A stretch of DNA of 64,000 bases from an uncultured Clostridia bacterium. GTDB lineage: Bacteria; Bacillota; Clostridia; Lachnospirales; Anaerotignaceae. Positions within the stretch are counted from its first letter, which is position 1; the number at the start of each line of letters is the position of its first letter. Where the stretch lies: NCBI GenBank assembly GCA_944379995.1, contig CALWGF010000008.1, positions 61,633 through 125,632 on the forward strand, read 5' to 3'. The notes under the pieces were generated by a model. It was not told the DNA's origin. It did no database searches and saw only the letters and a program-made list of their open reading frames with translations. This document shows positions 37,551 through 46,746 of the stretch, one piece after another. The translations under genes and the position numbers were made by a program.

Positions 37551-39440
37551 TTAGTTTTTATTTTTTCCTTTATTTAAACATACATTAACAAGAGATATAA
37601 GAAGAAGTATAAATATTACTAAACTTCCAATCTGTCCTATTGATAATTTATCTGACAAATCAATATTAATTTCAAAGAATGCAAGAAGTGCAAGAATTAC
37701 ACCCATAAGACCTTCTCCGGCAATAAGACCTGATGTATATAATATACCTCTTTCAACAGCTTCTTTTTTGTCTTTTTCATCTTTTTTACGACGTTCAATG
37801 ATATATCTTATTATACCACCTGACATAATACCTGCATTTAGGCTAAATGGAAGATACATACCAACAGCAAATGGAAGTACTGGTATTTTTAATATTTCAA
37901 CAACAATAGCTGCAAAAACACCAATAAGTATTAATGCCCAAGGAAGCTGTGCATTCATAATACCTTCTACAAGCATTTTCATCATTGTAGCCTGTGGAGC
38001 AGGTATTTCACTTGAACCATAACCCCAAACTTCACTTAAAAGATATAATACAAAACCGATAGCTGCTGATGAAACAACAACACCAAGCATTTCTCCAAGC
38101 TGCTGTTTTTTAGGTGTAGCACCTAAAATAAAACCTGTTTTAAGGTCCTGTGAACAGTCACCAGCAATAGCTGCAATTACACATATAATAGCACCTATTG
38201 AAATAGCACCCATCATACCTGTTGTTCCTGTTACACCTGTTGCTTTTAATATAAGTGTTGCAATAATAAGTGTTGCAATAGCCATACCAGAAACAGGGTT
38301 ATTTGAAGAACCTATAAGACCAACCATTCTTGATGATACTGTTGCAAAGAAGAAACCAAATATTACTATTATTACAGCTCCTATTGGACTTACTGGGAAT
38401 ACAGGAAGTATCCATATAGCAAGAGCAATTATTACAACAAGTATAAGAAGTACAGGCATTGGTAAATCTTGTTCTGTACGAAGTGCAGTATTAGCTGAAT
38501 GATTTTTCTTCATACTTGACATAGCCTGTCCAAAAGTTTTAATGATTAATGGGAATGTTTTTATAAGACTTATAATACCACCGGCTGCAACAGCACCAGC
38601 ACCAATATATTTAATATATGTTCCCCATATTGTTCCAGGGTCCATTGTTGAAATAGGAACATCTCCAGGGAATATTATTGCATCTCCACCAAAGAGAGCT
38701 ATCATAGGCATAAGTACAAACCAGCTTAATGTACTACCTGCAAGCATATAACTTGAAATTCTTGGACCACAAATATAACCAACACCAGTAAGAGCAGGAA
38801 GTACCTGTATACCAATCTGTGAACCTGCATATCCTTTTATAGCATATCCAACTTCACTTGGGAATAATTTTATACCATCTGCAACAAGTTTATACAAAGA
38901 AGCAATTCCAAGACCTGCAAATACAGTTCCGGCTTTACTTCCTCCTTCTTCACCTGCAAGAAGAACTTCAGCACAAGCTGTACCTTCTGGGAAAGGAAGT
39001 GTTCCATGTTCTTCAACAATAAGAGCCTGACGAAGTGGTACCATAAATGCAACACCTAAAAGACCACCAACAAGAGCAATCATAAATATTGTTATAATAC
39101 TTGGTGCTTCAATGATACCATCTTTTGCCCAAAGGAAAAGTGCAGGAAGTGTAAATATAGCACCAGCTGCAACAGATTCTCCCGCAGAACCGATAGTTTG
39201 CACAAGGTTATTTTCAAGTATTGAATCTCTACGTAATATAACACGAATAATAGCCATTGATATTACGGCTGCTGGAATTGAAGCAGAAACAGTCATACCT
39301 ACTCTAAGTCCAAGATATGCATTAGCTGCACCAAATACAATAGCCAAAAATATACCTATTAATATAGATGTTACTGTAAATTCTGGTACAATTCTATCAG
39401 CCGGAATATACGGTTTAAAATCATTTTTATTATTTGACAT
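37551..39440 (-). CDS. OPT family oligopeptide transporter
   Basis: This 629-residue polytopic protein belongs to the oligopeptide transporter family, bacterial branch, which takes up small peptides (some members import metal chelates). It has about 14-16 helices. Family motifs are PEFTVTSILIGIFLAIVFGAANAYLGLRVGMTVSASIPAAVISM, EHGTLPFPEGTACAEVL, CGPRISSYMLAGS, GDCSQDLKTGFILGATPKKQQ, and AVGMYLPFSLNAGIMSGGIIRYI. The ATG follows AAAAGGAGAAAAAA. It is transcribed after pepD with a 115-nt gap, which links peptide import to intracellular dipeptide hydrolysis. Confidence 0.93.
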   Translation of the reverse strand: MSNNKNDFKPYIPADRIVPEFTVTSILIGIFLAIVFGAANAYLGLRVGMTVSASIPAAVISMAIIRVILRRDSILENNLVQTIGSAGESVAAGAIFTLPALFLWAKDGIIEAPSIITIFMIALVGGLLGVAFMVPLRQALIVEEHGTLPFPEGTACAEVLLAGEEGGSKAGTVFAGLGIASLYKLVADGIKLFPSEVGYAIKGYAGSQIGIQVLPALTGVGYICGPRISSYMLAGSTLSWFVLMPMIALFGGDAIIFPGDVPISTMDPGTIWGTYIKYIGAGAVAAGGIISLIKTFPLIIKTFGQAMSSMKKNHSANTALRTEQDLPMPVLLILVVIIALAIWILPVFPVSPIGAVIIVIFGFFFATVSSRMVGLIGSSNNPVSGMAIATLIIATLILKATGVTGTTGMMGAISIGAIICVIAAIAGDCSQDLKTGFILGATPKKQQLGEMLGVVVSSAAIGFVLYLLSEVWGYGSSEIPAPQATMMKMLVEGIMNAQLPWALILIGVFAAIVVEILKIPVLPFAVGMYLPFSLNAGIMSGGIIRYIIERRKKDEKDKKEAVERGILYTSGLIAGEGLMGVILALLAFFEINIDLSDKLSIGQIGSLVIFILLLISLVNVCLNKGKNKN

Positions 39441-39555
39441 TTTTTTCTCCTTTTTTTAATATAAGTTATCCAAATATAGAATATATTTATGTACACTTTT
39501 ATTAATATAATTTATATAACGTTATACTTAACACAATAATAGTATTATTATATTT

Positions 39556-41007
39556 TTATGAAAGTTTATGTAAAACATAAACAAGAAGTTTATAAAAACG
39601 TTCTACTGAACATAAAGAAACATATTCATCAGGTGTATGGCAAGCCTTTATATCTGGTCCAACTGCTATTGCATCAAGACCTTCTAAAGAGTCTGAAAAA
39701 AGACCACATTCAAGACCTGCATGAATTGCTTCAACTTTTATTTCTGTATTGAAAAGTTCTTTATAACTTTCACAGAATAATTCTCTTATAGGTGAATTTT
39801 CAGCATAACTCCAACCTGGATATTCTCCATAAACAGAGCCTTCAAAACCAAATGTTTCACAAATAGTATATAAAATATCTTTCATTTCTTCCTGTATTGA
39901 AGTAACAGATGAACGAGCAGAAACAATTAATTTACATTTATCTTTTTTAAATTCAGCAATTGCAACATTAGTAGATGCAACAACAAAACCACCCATATTA
40001 ATATTTCTAAATCTAACACCATTAGGCATAAGTTTTATTGCATTTAAAAAACTCATAGCATCATCAGTATTTGAAACAAAACATTTTTCATTTTCTATAT
40101 TTGTAATAATAGAAAACTCTGGTTCATAAGGTTTAACTTCATTATATAAAACAGAAGTAAAATCAAATACTAATTTTTCACCTTTTTGTGCTTCTTCTTT
40201 TGAATTATACATAACTTTAGAAACACATTCTCTAGTAATAGCATTACTTTTTGTACCACCATTAAAAGATACAAATTCACACTTAGTTTCTTTAATTAAT
40301 TTACTTACTATTCTTGCCATTAATATATTGGCATTATATCTTTCTTTATTTATGTCAAGACCAGAATGTCCACCTAAAAGACCTGATATATTAATACTAA
40401 GTGTATAACCTTCTTTTTCAACAGATATTATACTTTTTTCAGAAGTAAAATTAAAACCACCAGCACAGCTTACAGTAGCAACTCCTTCATCTTCAGAGTC
40501 AAGATTTATCATTGTACGAGCTGTAATTTTACTTTTATCAAGAGCAACTGCTCCAAGAAGTCCAATTTCTTCACCTGTTGTAATTACACATTCAATAGGT
40601 GGGTGCTTAATACTATTATCATCAAGTATAGCAAGCATTAATGCAACAGCTATACCATTATCAGCTCCAAGTGTTGTTCCATCAGCAGTAAGAACTCCAT
40701 CTTTTACAATAAGTTTAAGTGGGTCTTTTGTAAAATCATGTTCAAGTCCTGCAATTTTTTCACAAACCATATCCATATGACCTTGAAGCATAACAGGCTT
40801 TTTATCTTCTGAACCATGTGATGCTGATTTTTTTATTATTACGTTATAATGTTCATCTTGATAATATTCAAGATTTCTTTCTTTTGCAAAATTAACAATA
40901 TAATTACTTATTTCTTTTTCATTTCCAGAACCATGTGGTATAGCACATATTTCTTCAAAAAAATGAAATAAACTTTCAGGCTCATAACCTTTTACTTTAT
41001 ATTCCAT
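39556..41007 (-). CDS. pepD: Aminoacyl-histidine dipeptidase PepD
   Basis: This M20-family cytosolic metallo-dipeptidase has 483 residues. Metal and catalytic residues are seen as H77 and D79 in LQGHMDMVCE, D116 in TLGADNGIA, and E146/E147 in TTGEEIGLLGA. NLDSEDEGVATVSCAGG and IHAGLECGLFSDSLEGLDAIAVGPDIKACHTPDE follow, all typical of PepD/carnosinase-like enzymes. The ATG follows AAAGGAGGTGTCAATAT. It sits upstream of the OPT peptide transporter on the same strand, so imported peptides are probably its substrates. Confidence 0.95.
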   Translation of the reverse strand: MEYKVKGYEPESLFHFFEEICAIPHGSGNEKEISNYIVNFAKERNLEYYQDEHYNVIIKKSASHGSEDKKPVMLQGHMDMVCEKIAGLEHDFTKDPLKLIVKDGVLTADGTTLGADNGIAVALMLAILDDNSIKHPPIECVITTGEEIGLLGAVALDKSKITARTMINLDSEDEGVATVSCAGGFNFTSEKSIISVEKEGYTLSINISGLLGGHSGLDINKERYNANILMARIVSKLIKETKCEFVSFNGGTKSNAITRECVSKVMYNSKEEAQKGEKLVFDFTSVLYNEVKPYEPEFSIITNIENEKCFVSNTDDAMSFLNAIKLMPNGVRFRNINMGGFVVASTNVAIAEFKKDKCKLIVSARSSVTSIQEEMKDILYTICETFGFEGSVYGEYPGWSYAENSPIRELFCESYKELFNTEIKVEAIHAGLECGLFSDSLEGLDAIAVGPDIKACHTPDEYVSLCSVERFYKLLVYVLHKLS

Positions 41008-41164
41008 ATATTGACACCTCCTTTAATTTTTAAATAATAAACATTTGTTATTTTAACACTTTTCTGTACTAAATTCAATTATATTTACAATTACTGTACA
41101 TAAATATGCCATTTTTTTTATGGTTTTATTGTAATATTGTAACATTTATAATAATATTTTGTAT

Positions 41165-41211
41165 AAATAAACACCTATATAAGAATATATTTCATATATA
41201 GGTGTTTATTT
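41165..41211. terminator. Terminator after rlmD
   Basis: A 17-bp perfect stem (41165-41181 with 41195-41211) with a 13-nt loop ends the yhaM-nuclease-rlmD operon on the minus strand. The long stem with T-rich flank is strong. The rest of the 41008-41220 gap holds no gene. Confidence 0.8.
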
Positions 41212-41220
41212 CAATTAAAA

Positions 41221-42597
41221 TTATTTGTTATAATATTTAAGAAGTGTCACAACTTCACAATGTGTTGTATGACAAAATTGGTCAACAGGATACACTTCTT
41301 CTATTTTGAAACCATTTTCATTAAGATATTTTAAATCTCTTGCCATTGTTGCAGGGTCACAAGAAATATATACAAGTTTTTTAGGTTTTATATTTGATAT
41401 AGTTTCAAGAACTGCTATATCACAACCCTTTCTAGGAGGGTCAACAACAACTACATCTGCATTTATACATTCATTTTTATAAAGAGCAGGTATAACCTCT
41501 TCTGCTTTTCCCACTTCAAAACGTGTATTTGTAAAACCATTTATTTTAGCATTTCTTTTTGCATCTTCAATTGCTTCTGGAATTATTTCAACTCCAAGAA
41601 CACTTTTTGCTTTTTTGGCAAAGAATAATGATATTGTACCTATACCACAATATATATCAATAACACTATCATTTTCATTTATATCAGCTAAATCAAGGGC
41701 TTTTTGATAAAGTTTTTGTGTTTGTATAGGATTAACCTGAAAAAATGATAGCGGTGATATTTCAAATTTAATATCCCCTATATAATCAGTAATATAATCT
41801 TTACCATAAAGTGTTGTAACTTTATTTCCAAGTATAACATTTGTTTTTTCTCTGTTTTCGTTAAAAACAATACTTGTTATACCTTCAATATCCTTAAATT
41901 TCTCAACAAGTTTATCTGCACAAGGCATTTTTTTAGAGTTACCCACAACACATATCATTATTTCACCAGTTTTAAAACCAATTCTTGTTAATATGTGTCT
42001 AACTATACCTTTATGACTTTTTTCATCATAAGGCTTAATATTATTTTCAGTCATAAATTCTTTAAATAATTTAACTATTTTATCATTTATTTCATTTTGA
42101 AGTAAACATTTTTCAGTATCAATAATATTATGACTTCTTTTAGCATAAAAACCTGTTTCTATACCATTTTTGCCCATACCAACAGGAAACTGTGCTTTAT
42201 TTCTATATCGAATAGGATTTTCCATTCCTATGGTTTCATTAACATATATATCTTTAAAACCACCTATTCTTTCAATACAATCTATAACTTTTTTACGTTT
42301 AAACTCAAGCTGTCCTTCATAGCTTAAATGCTGAAGTTGACAACCACCACATCTTTTTGAATTAATACAAAATGGTTCTACTCTATATTTTGAAGGCTTT
42401 ATTATTTCTATATTTTTACCATAAGCAAAACTTTTTTTAACTTTAACAATAAGAACCTTTATTATTTCATCAGGTAATGCATTTTCAACAAAAACTGTAA
42501 AACCATTTATTTTTCCTATTCCCTGACCTTCTGTTCCTAAATCATCTATACTCATTTCATATATTTCATTTTTTACCACAGGAGGTTCAAATTTCAT
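41221..42597 (-). CDS. rlmD: 23S rRNA (uracil-C5)-methyltransferase RlmD-like
   Basis: This SAM-dependent RNA methyltransferase of the TrmA/RumA family makes 5-methyluridine in 23S rRNA. The 458-residue protein has a TRAM domain (about 10-68) and an iron-sulfur site starting C77-x5-C83-GG-C86 with a later cysteine in DTEKC. The methyltransferase domain has VIDIYCGIGTISLFFAKKAKSVLGVE and VVVDPPRKGCD, with the catalytic cysteine in VYISCDPATMARDL. ATG at 42597 follows AAAGGAATGATTTT. It starts 4 nt after the Cas4-like gene, so it is co-translated with it. Exact rRNA position (1939 versus 747 or tRNA) is not certain. Confidence 0.9.
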   Translation of the reverse strand: MKFEPPVVKNEIYEMSIDDLGTEGQGIGKINGFTVFVENALPDEIIKVLIVKVKKSFAYGKNIEIIKPSKYRVEPFCINSKRCGGCQLQHLSYEGQLEFKRKKVIDCIERIGGFKDIYVNETIGMENPIRYRNKAQFPVGMGKNGIETGFYAKRSHNIIDTEKCLLQNEINDKIVKLFKEFMTENNIKPYDEKSHKGIVRHILTRIGFKTGEIMICVVGNSKKMPCADKLVEKFKDIEGITSIVFNENREKTNVILGNKVTTLYGKDYITDYIGDIKFEISPLSFFQVNPIQTQKLYQKALDLADINENDSVIDIYCGIGTISLFFAKKAKSVLGVEIIPEAIEDAKRNAKINGFTNTRFEVGKAEEVIPALYKNECINADVVVVDPPRKGCDIAVLETISNIKPKKLVYISCDPATMARDLKYLNENGFKIEEVYPVDQFCHTTHCEVVTLLKYYNK

Positions 42598-42601
42598 AAA
42601 A

Positions 42602-43189
42602 TCATTCCTTTTTACAATACTTACAAACTGTACCTCTACAAACACAATAACGGCAATTTACAAAAGAAGAATTTGCAATACCTTTTCCGTTTTTCATCAT
42701 ATTTCGCATAGTTTCTAAAGTTTTTATTACTTCTTTTCTTATAGCCCTTGTATTTTTAATAACAAACATATAATCTTTATAAACAAGTTTACCATACTTA
42801 GGCTTTATACCATAAACATCTTCTATTATTAAAAAATATGATGCTAATTGCAAAAGGTCACCTTTATGAGGTTCATGGCTTTTGCCTATACTTCCGCTTT
42901 TAAGTTCTAAAGGTACAAGTTTTCTTCCTAATATTTTTTTAAATATATAATCTGGCTTTCCTTGTATATCATATTTTTTTGAATATAATATTTTGCCATA
43001 TTCAACGTTTTTTTCTTTTATATCTGTACTTTGGTCTGTATAAATAAGTACATAACCGGGCATTAAAAGAGATACTTTTTTCTTTTTATATTTACTGTTA
43101 AATATTCTAAAAAATAAAAGTATTACTATAAAAAAAACACAAGTAATATATATCATATCCATATTTAAAACTATTTTATCAAACACCAC
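42602..43189 (-). CDS. Cas4/RecB-like nuclease, catalytic half, membrane-anchored
   Basis: This 195-residue protein has an N-terminal helix (about 10-28) and a cytoplasmic PD-(D/E)xK nuclease core: D80 in GKPDYIF, E95-x-K97 in PLELKSG, and Q114-xxx-Y118 in QLASYF. This is the RecB/Cas4 (DUF83) pattern. Five cysteines follow at the end (179, 182, 184, 189, 192), suitable for the C-terminal side of a Cas4-type 4Fe-4S cluster. It lacks the N-terminal motif-I histidine and first cluster cysteine, which are in the upstream gene. GTG start at 43189 (or the next codon) has its own AAGGTGAT inside the upstream gene, with an 11-nt overlap. Likely a DNA exonuclease working as a heteromer; no CRISPR genes are nearby. 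Confidence 0.75.
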   Translation of the reverse strand: MVFDKIVLNMDMIYITCVFFIVILLFFRIFNSKYKKKKVSLLMPGYVLIYTDQSTDIKEKNVEYGKILYSKKYDIQGKPDYIFKKILGRKLVPLELKSGSIGKSHEPHKGDLLQLASYFLIIEDVYGIKPKYGKLVYKDYMFVIKNTRAIRKEVIKTLETMRNMMKNGKGIANSSFVNCRYCVCRGTVCKYCKKE

Positions 43190-43493
43190 TTATCACCTTA
43201 AAATATAAAACAGCTATAATAAAACTAATCATAACAACAATTATAAACATTCTAAATATAAACTTTTGCATACGTATCTTTTTATAACTTTCATTATGAA
43301 ACCTTGTACCACGTCTAAAGTTAGAATATGGATTAACTGTATACTCAAGTTTTTTACTCATTTCACTTTTAAGTTCTCTTAATTTTTTTCCCCCATAAAG
43401 TCTTTCATAATACCACTGATAATTACAGTAAGTAAATTTATTTATTTCTGATGACGATATTCTATTTTTTGCATTCTCTAATTTTTGTCCCAT
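43179..43493 (-). CDS. Cas4/RecB-like nuclease, N-terminal half, membrane-anchored
   Basis: This 104-residue protein resembles the N-terminal part of Cas4/RecB nucleases. ISSSEINKFTYCNYQWYYERLYG (about 12-34) has the conserved cysteine C23 that in Cas4 binds the Fe-S cluster. RRGTRFH with H66 corresponds to the RecB-family motif-I histidine. A single helix at the C-terminus (about 77-100) would place the main part in the cytoplasm. It has no catalytic D, E or K of its own. It starts one base into the yhaM stop (TAATG) and overlaps the catalytic-half gene by 11 nt. With that gene it rebuilds one nuclease broken at a helical hairpin. Confidence 0.65.
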   Translation of the reverse strand: MGQKLENAKNRISSSEINKFTYCNYQWYYERLYGGKKLRELKSEMSKKLEYTVNPYSNFRRGTRFHNESYKKIRMQKFIFRMFIIVVMISFIIAVLYFKVISGV

Positions 43494-44434
43494 TAATAAT
43501 CAGACTTCCTTATATTTCTCTGAAGCATTTTTTGATAACCTACCCAACTTCCTGCTGTATTATCAGTATCAATCATTTCTTCAATAACTTTTACTTTTGC
43601 GTCCATATTGTCAGCACAATGAAGTATAAAAGCTTCTATTGTTTTTGGTAATTGTGGAGAACCATACTCATATTCTCCATGATGAGAAAGTATACTATGT
43701 TTTAAAAGACTTTCAAGTTTTTTAGGAAAGTCTTGTATTTTTCTTGCTGACTCAGTTATAAGTTCTGTACCTATTATTATATGTCCAAGAAGCTGACCAT
43801 CGTCAGTATAATCATTTTCTGGAAAATCAGAAAGTTCATATATTTTTCCTATATCATGAAGCATAGCAGTAGCTATAAGTATATCTCTATCAACATATTT
43901 ATATCTTGGAGCCATAAAGTCACAAATTTGTGTTACAGAAAGTGTGTGTTCAACAAGTCCACCCATATATCCATGATGTATATTTTTTGCTGCTGAATGA
44001 TATTTAAGTTTTTTACTTATAACACTATTATTTATAAATATTTCTTCAAGTAATTTTTTAATAAAAGTATTTTTGATAGTATTTATATATCCCAAAAGTT
44101 CTTTTGTCATTTCTTCAATGTTTTTTTCTGTACTTGGAATATAGTCCATTGGGTCATATTCTCCTTCAAGACTTCTTCTTATTCTTTTTACATTAAGCTG
44201 AATATCATTTTGATATACAATAGCTGTACCATCTATTTTTATAAATTCATTTTCTTCAAATGCTTTTATATCATTATTTAATTCCCAAACTTTAGCATCA
44301 ACAGTACCAGTTTTATCTTGAAGTTTAAGTGAAAGATAACTTTTTCCGGCACGTGATTTTAATGTCTGTTTACTTTTACAAAGAAAATGTTCAACAACAT
44401 TCTCTCCCTCTCTTATTTCGCTTATATAACGCAT
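43493..44434 (-). CDS. yhaM: 3'-5' exoribonuclease YhaM family
   Basis: This 313-residue protein has an N-terminal OB-fold nucleic-acid-binding domain (about 15-95, SYLSLKLQDKTGTVDAKVWE) and an HD metal-dependent domain (about 160-280: YMGGLVEHTLSVTQICDFM, TAMLHDIGKIYEL, LLKHSILSHHGEYEYGSP, EAFILHCADNMDAKV). In Bacillus YhaM degrades RNA and single-stranded DNA from the 3' end. ATG at 44434 follows ACGGAGGTTTTT. It leads an operon with the two Cas4-like genes and rlmD, coupled by overlaps, suggesting a shared nucleic-acid-processing role. Confidence 0.92.
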   Translation of the reverse strand: MRYISEIREGENVVEHFLCKSKQTLKSRAGKSYLSLKLQDKTGTVDAKVWELNNDIKAFEENEFIKIDGTAIVYQNDIQLNVKRIRRSLEGEYDPMDYIPSTEKNIEEMTKELLGYINTIKNTFIKKLLEEIFINNSVISKKLKYHSAAKNIHHGYMGGLVEHTLSVTQICDFMAPRYKYVDRDILIATAMLHDIGKIYELSDFPENDYTDDGQLLGHIIIGTELITESARKIQDFPKKLESLLKHSILSHHGEYEYGSPQLPKTIEAFILHCADNMDAKVKVIEEMIDTDNTAGSWVGYQKMLQRNIRKSDY

Positions 44435-44531
44435 AAAAACCTCCGTTTTAAACCTAACCACTTTATCATTAATAACTTATTATACTTTATTATAATGCAA
44501 AAATACAGTAATTATAATAAATTTTATAAAA

Positions 44532-44555
44532 AAAAGGGGATTTTTGTCCCCTTTT
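44532..44555. terminator. Terminator after the flavodoxin gene
   Basis: AAAAGGGGA (44532-44540) and TCCCCTTTT (44547-44555) form a perfect 9-bp stem with T/A flanks, directly downstream of the flavodoxin gene on the minus strand. Confidence 0.8.
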
Positions 44556-44561
44556 GAAATA

Positions 44562-45074
44562 TTATTGTTTTTTACCATTTACAATATCTGCAAAATATTG
44601 TATTCTTTTTTCCTCTACATTATTCATATATTTAAGTTCTTGACGATTATTATTTTGTCCTTTTTTCAAAACAAAATCAATAAGTTTCTTTTCTGTAAAT
44701 GTAAGTGTATCATAGTTTAAAGCACCACCAACACTCATAAATACTTTTACATGTTTCATAAATAAAGGACTTGTATTTTTTATAACATATCCACCAAGAA
44801 GCCATTCATCTTTTGTTGAACAACACATCATTATATAAACATCTTTTTTAAGAAGTTCTTCAAGATTTTTTTTACAGTATTTTTTAATACCTTTATAAAA
44901 ATCACCAACATATATAGGTGTTGCAATAATAATTCTATCTGCATTCTTTATTGTTTTTTTATCAGCTTCCGAAACTTCTATAAGTTCAAAATCACCTTCT
45001 ATTTTTTCGCATAAAGAATCTACACATTTTTTTGTTGTTCCATACTTTGTACCATATAAAACTACTGTTTTCAA
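44562..45074 (-). CDS. Flavodoxin domain protein
   Basis: This 170-residue FMN-binding flavodoxin-fold protein has VVLYGTKYGTTKKCVDSL as phosphate-binding loop near the start, ATPIYVGDFYKGIKKYC for the second flavin loop, and VFMSVGGALNYDTLTFTEKKLIDFVLKK. It resembles the flavodoxin_5/HemG-like group and could serve as an electron carrier or quinone/protoporphyrinogen-type reductase. TTG at 45074 lies behind GGAGAGTGATAATA; longer frames start upstream of that site. It is a single-gene unit with its own terminator. Confidence 0.85.
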   Translation of the reverse strand: MKTVVLYGTKYGTTKKCVDSLCEKIEGDFELIEVSEADKKTIKNADRIIIATPIYVGDFYKGIKKYCKKNLEELLKKDVYIMMCCSTKDEWLLGGYVIKNTSPLFMKHVKVFMSVGGALNYDTLTFTEKKLIDFVLKKGQNNNRQELKYMNNVEEKRIQYFADIVNGKKQ

Positions 45075-45144
45075 TATTATCACTCTCCATTCCATACAAT
45101 TTTAGAATTTAATTATGTTTGTGTCAACAATATTGAAAAATATA

Positions 45145-45174
45145 AAAGCGAGAAAAAATTAATTTTCTCGCTTT
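45145..45174. terminator. Terminator after htrA
   Basis: A perfect 12-bp stem (45145-45156 with 45163-45174) with GCGAG core and 6-nt loop lies directly downstream of the HtrA-like gene on the minus strand. Confidence 0.85.
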
Positions 45175-45181
45175 CGTTAAT

Positions 45182-46609
45182 TTATCTTCCTTGTTTAAAT
45201 CCAAATGTTGAATTATTACTTGTAGGTGTAGTATTTGAAGAACTTCCACTATTTCCATCAAATATTGTTAATGTTAATGTTAAAGGTGTATCACCATTTC
45301 TTATTATTCTAACTTCAACTTTACTTCCTACTTCTTGTTTTGCAAGAACATCAACAAGTGTATCCATTGACATTATTTTTTCTCCTGCAAAATCTGTTAT
45401 TATATCACCAGACTGTATTCCAGCACTATCAGCACTACCACCAGAAACTACTTCTGTTACAAGAACACCAACAGGAAGACCATAAAGATTTGAAAGACTG
45501 TTTGTTACATCTGTTCCTGTTATTCCAAGGAAAGGTCTTGGAACTGAACCTTCTGTAAGAAGTTGATTTATTATTGGTATAACAGTATTACTTGGTATAG
45601 CATATCCCATTCCTTCAACAGCCTCCTCAAATGATTTCGCAGTATTTATTCCTATAACATTTCCATTAAGGTCTACAAGTGCACCACCACTATTTCCTGG
45701 GTTTATTGCAGCATCTGTCTGTATAACATCAAGACTTATATCATCAACAGCTATTGTTTTTTCTGTTGCACTAATCATACCACCTGATGTTGAAATACCT
45801 TCTCCAAGTGCATTACCTATTGCAATTACACTTTCACCTTCTTGAAGTTGGTCAGAGTCACCAAATGTTGCAACTGTTACACTATTAATTCCAACTTCAC
45901 TAAGGTCTGTTTTATTTACAGTAATTACTGCAAGGTCTGATTTGCTGTCATAACCTGCAACAGTAGCTAAAACATCACTTTCTGCTCCTTCTATTGATAC
46001 AGAAATATTTGTTGCACCTTCTATTACATGATAATTTGTTGCTATGGCAACTTTTGTATCATCTTCATAGAATATTACTCCTGAGCCTGCTCCTTCTGCT
46101 TCATATGGTATTGATAAACCGCCATAATATGTTGTTGATTTTTGTGCTATTGTATTTATACTTACAACAGAAGGTTTTACAGATTTTATTACAGAAACAA
46201 CATCATTTGAAGATGTTGAAACTGATTTTGCTGTTGTTACTTTATTATTTGAATTAGTAGTTTCTTCTGAAGTTATGCTTGTTTTATTCTGCAATATATT
46301 TTGCATAATTGAATAACCAGCACCAATACTTCCGCCGCCAGAAATACTTACAACAAGGCAAGCTGCTATAATTCTATTAAAAGAACTATTTTTTACTTTA
46401 CGTTTTTTACCTTCATTTTTTACAGTTTCATGATAGAATGTTTCTTTATTTTCATTTAAAGGTTGTTCATTAAATTGTTCTGTTTGACTTCTTAATTCTT
46501 GTTCATTCACATTTTCTGTTTGTGTTTCATTTTGTTTGCTTTCTAATATTTCATCTTTTTTTATTTCTTCTTCATTTTCTCTTTTTATTAAATCTCTTTC
46601 ATTATCCAT
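45182..46609 (-). CDS. HtrA/DegP-like membrane-anchored serine protease
   Basis: This 475-residue surface quality-control protease of family S1C has a long acidic, Gln/Glu-rich cytoplasmic N-terminus (about 1-70) and one helix (about 78-100). A Ser/Thr-rich linker is followed by a trypsin-like domain with triad H194 (TNYHVIEG), D225 (SDLAVI) and S307 (NPGNSGGA). A C-terminal PDZ domain (about 375-455, SGGSADSAGIQSGDIITDFAG) follows. It lies 137 nt downstream of a histidine kinase on the same strand; HtrA proteases are often controlled by envelope-stress two-component systems, so regulation by this pair is likely. A small hairpin with a T run near 46628-46650 may attenuate readthrough. Confidence 0.93.
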   Translation of the reverse strand: MDNERDLIKRENEEEIKKDEILESKQNETQTENVNEQELRSQTEQFNEQPLNENKETFYHETVKNEGKKRKVKNSSFNRIIAACLVVSISGGGSIGAGYSIMQNILQNKTSITSEETTNSNNKVTTAKSVSTSSNDVVSVIKSVKPSVVSINTIAQKSTTYYGGLSIPYEAEGAGSGVIFYEDDTKVAIATNYHVIEGATNISVSIEGAESDVLATVAGYDSKSDLAVITVNKTDLSEVGINSVTVATFGDSDQLQEGESVIAIGNALGEGISTSGGMISATEKTIAVDDISLDVIQTDAAINPGNSGGALVDLNGNVIGINTAKSFEEAVEGMGYAIPSNTVIPIINQLLTEGSVPRPFLGITGTDVTNSLSNLYGLPVGVLVTEVVSGGSADSAGIQSGDIITDFAGEKIMSMDTLVDVLAKQEVGSKVEVRIIRNGDTPLTLTLTIFDGNSGSSSNTTPTSNNSTFGFKQGR

Positions 46610-46746
46610 AATTTATAACCTCCCGTATTAAAAGAGTTTTATTATAACTCTTGTTGCTCTTTATCATTTACTATGATTAGATTATAAATCATATTTTTGA
46701 ACAATGTATGAACACAAATTAAACATTGTTTAAATAATATAAATAT

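Noticed and set aside
42602..43493. CRISPR-Cas locus suggested by the Cas4-like nuclease
   Set aside because: No cas1, cas2, effector gene or repeat-spacer array is visible; the genes are membrane-anchored and tied to yhaM and rlmD.
42602..43493. A simple frameshift splitting one Cas4-like gene
   Set aside because: The second gene has its own AAGGTGAT and GTG start, and each half has its own complete membrane helix, so it is organised as two genes.
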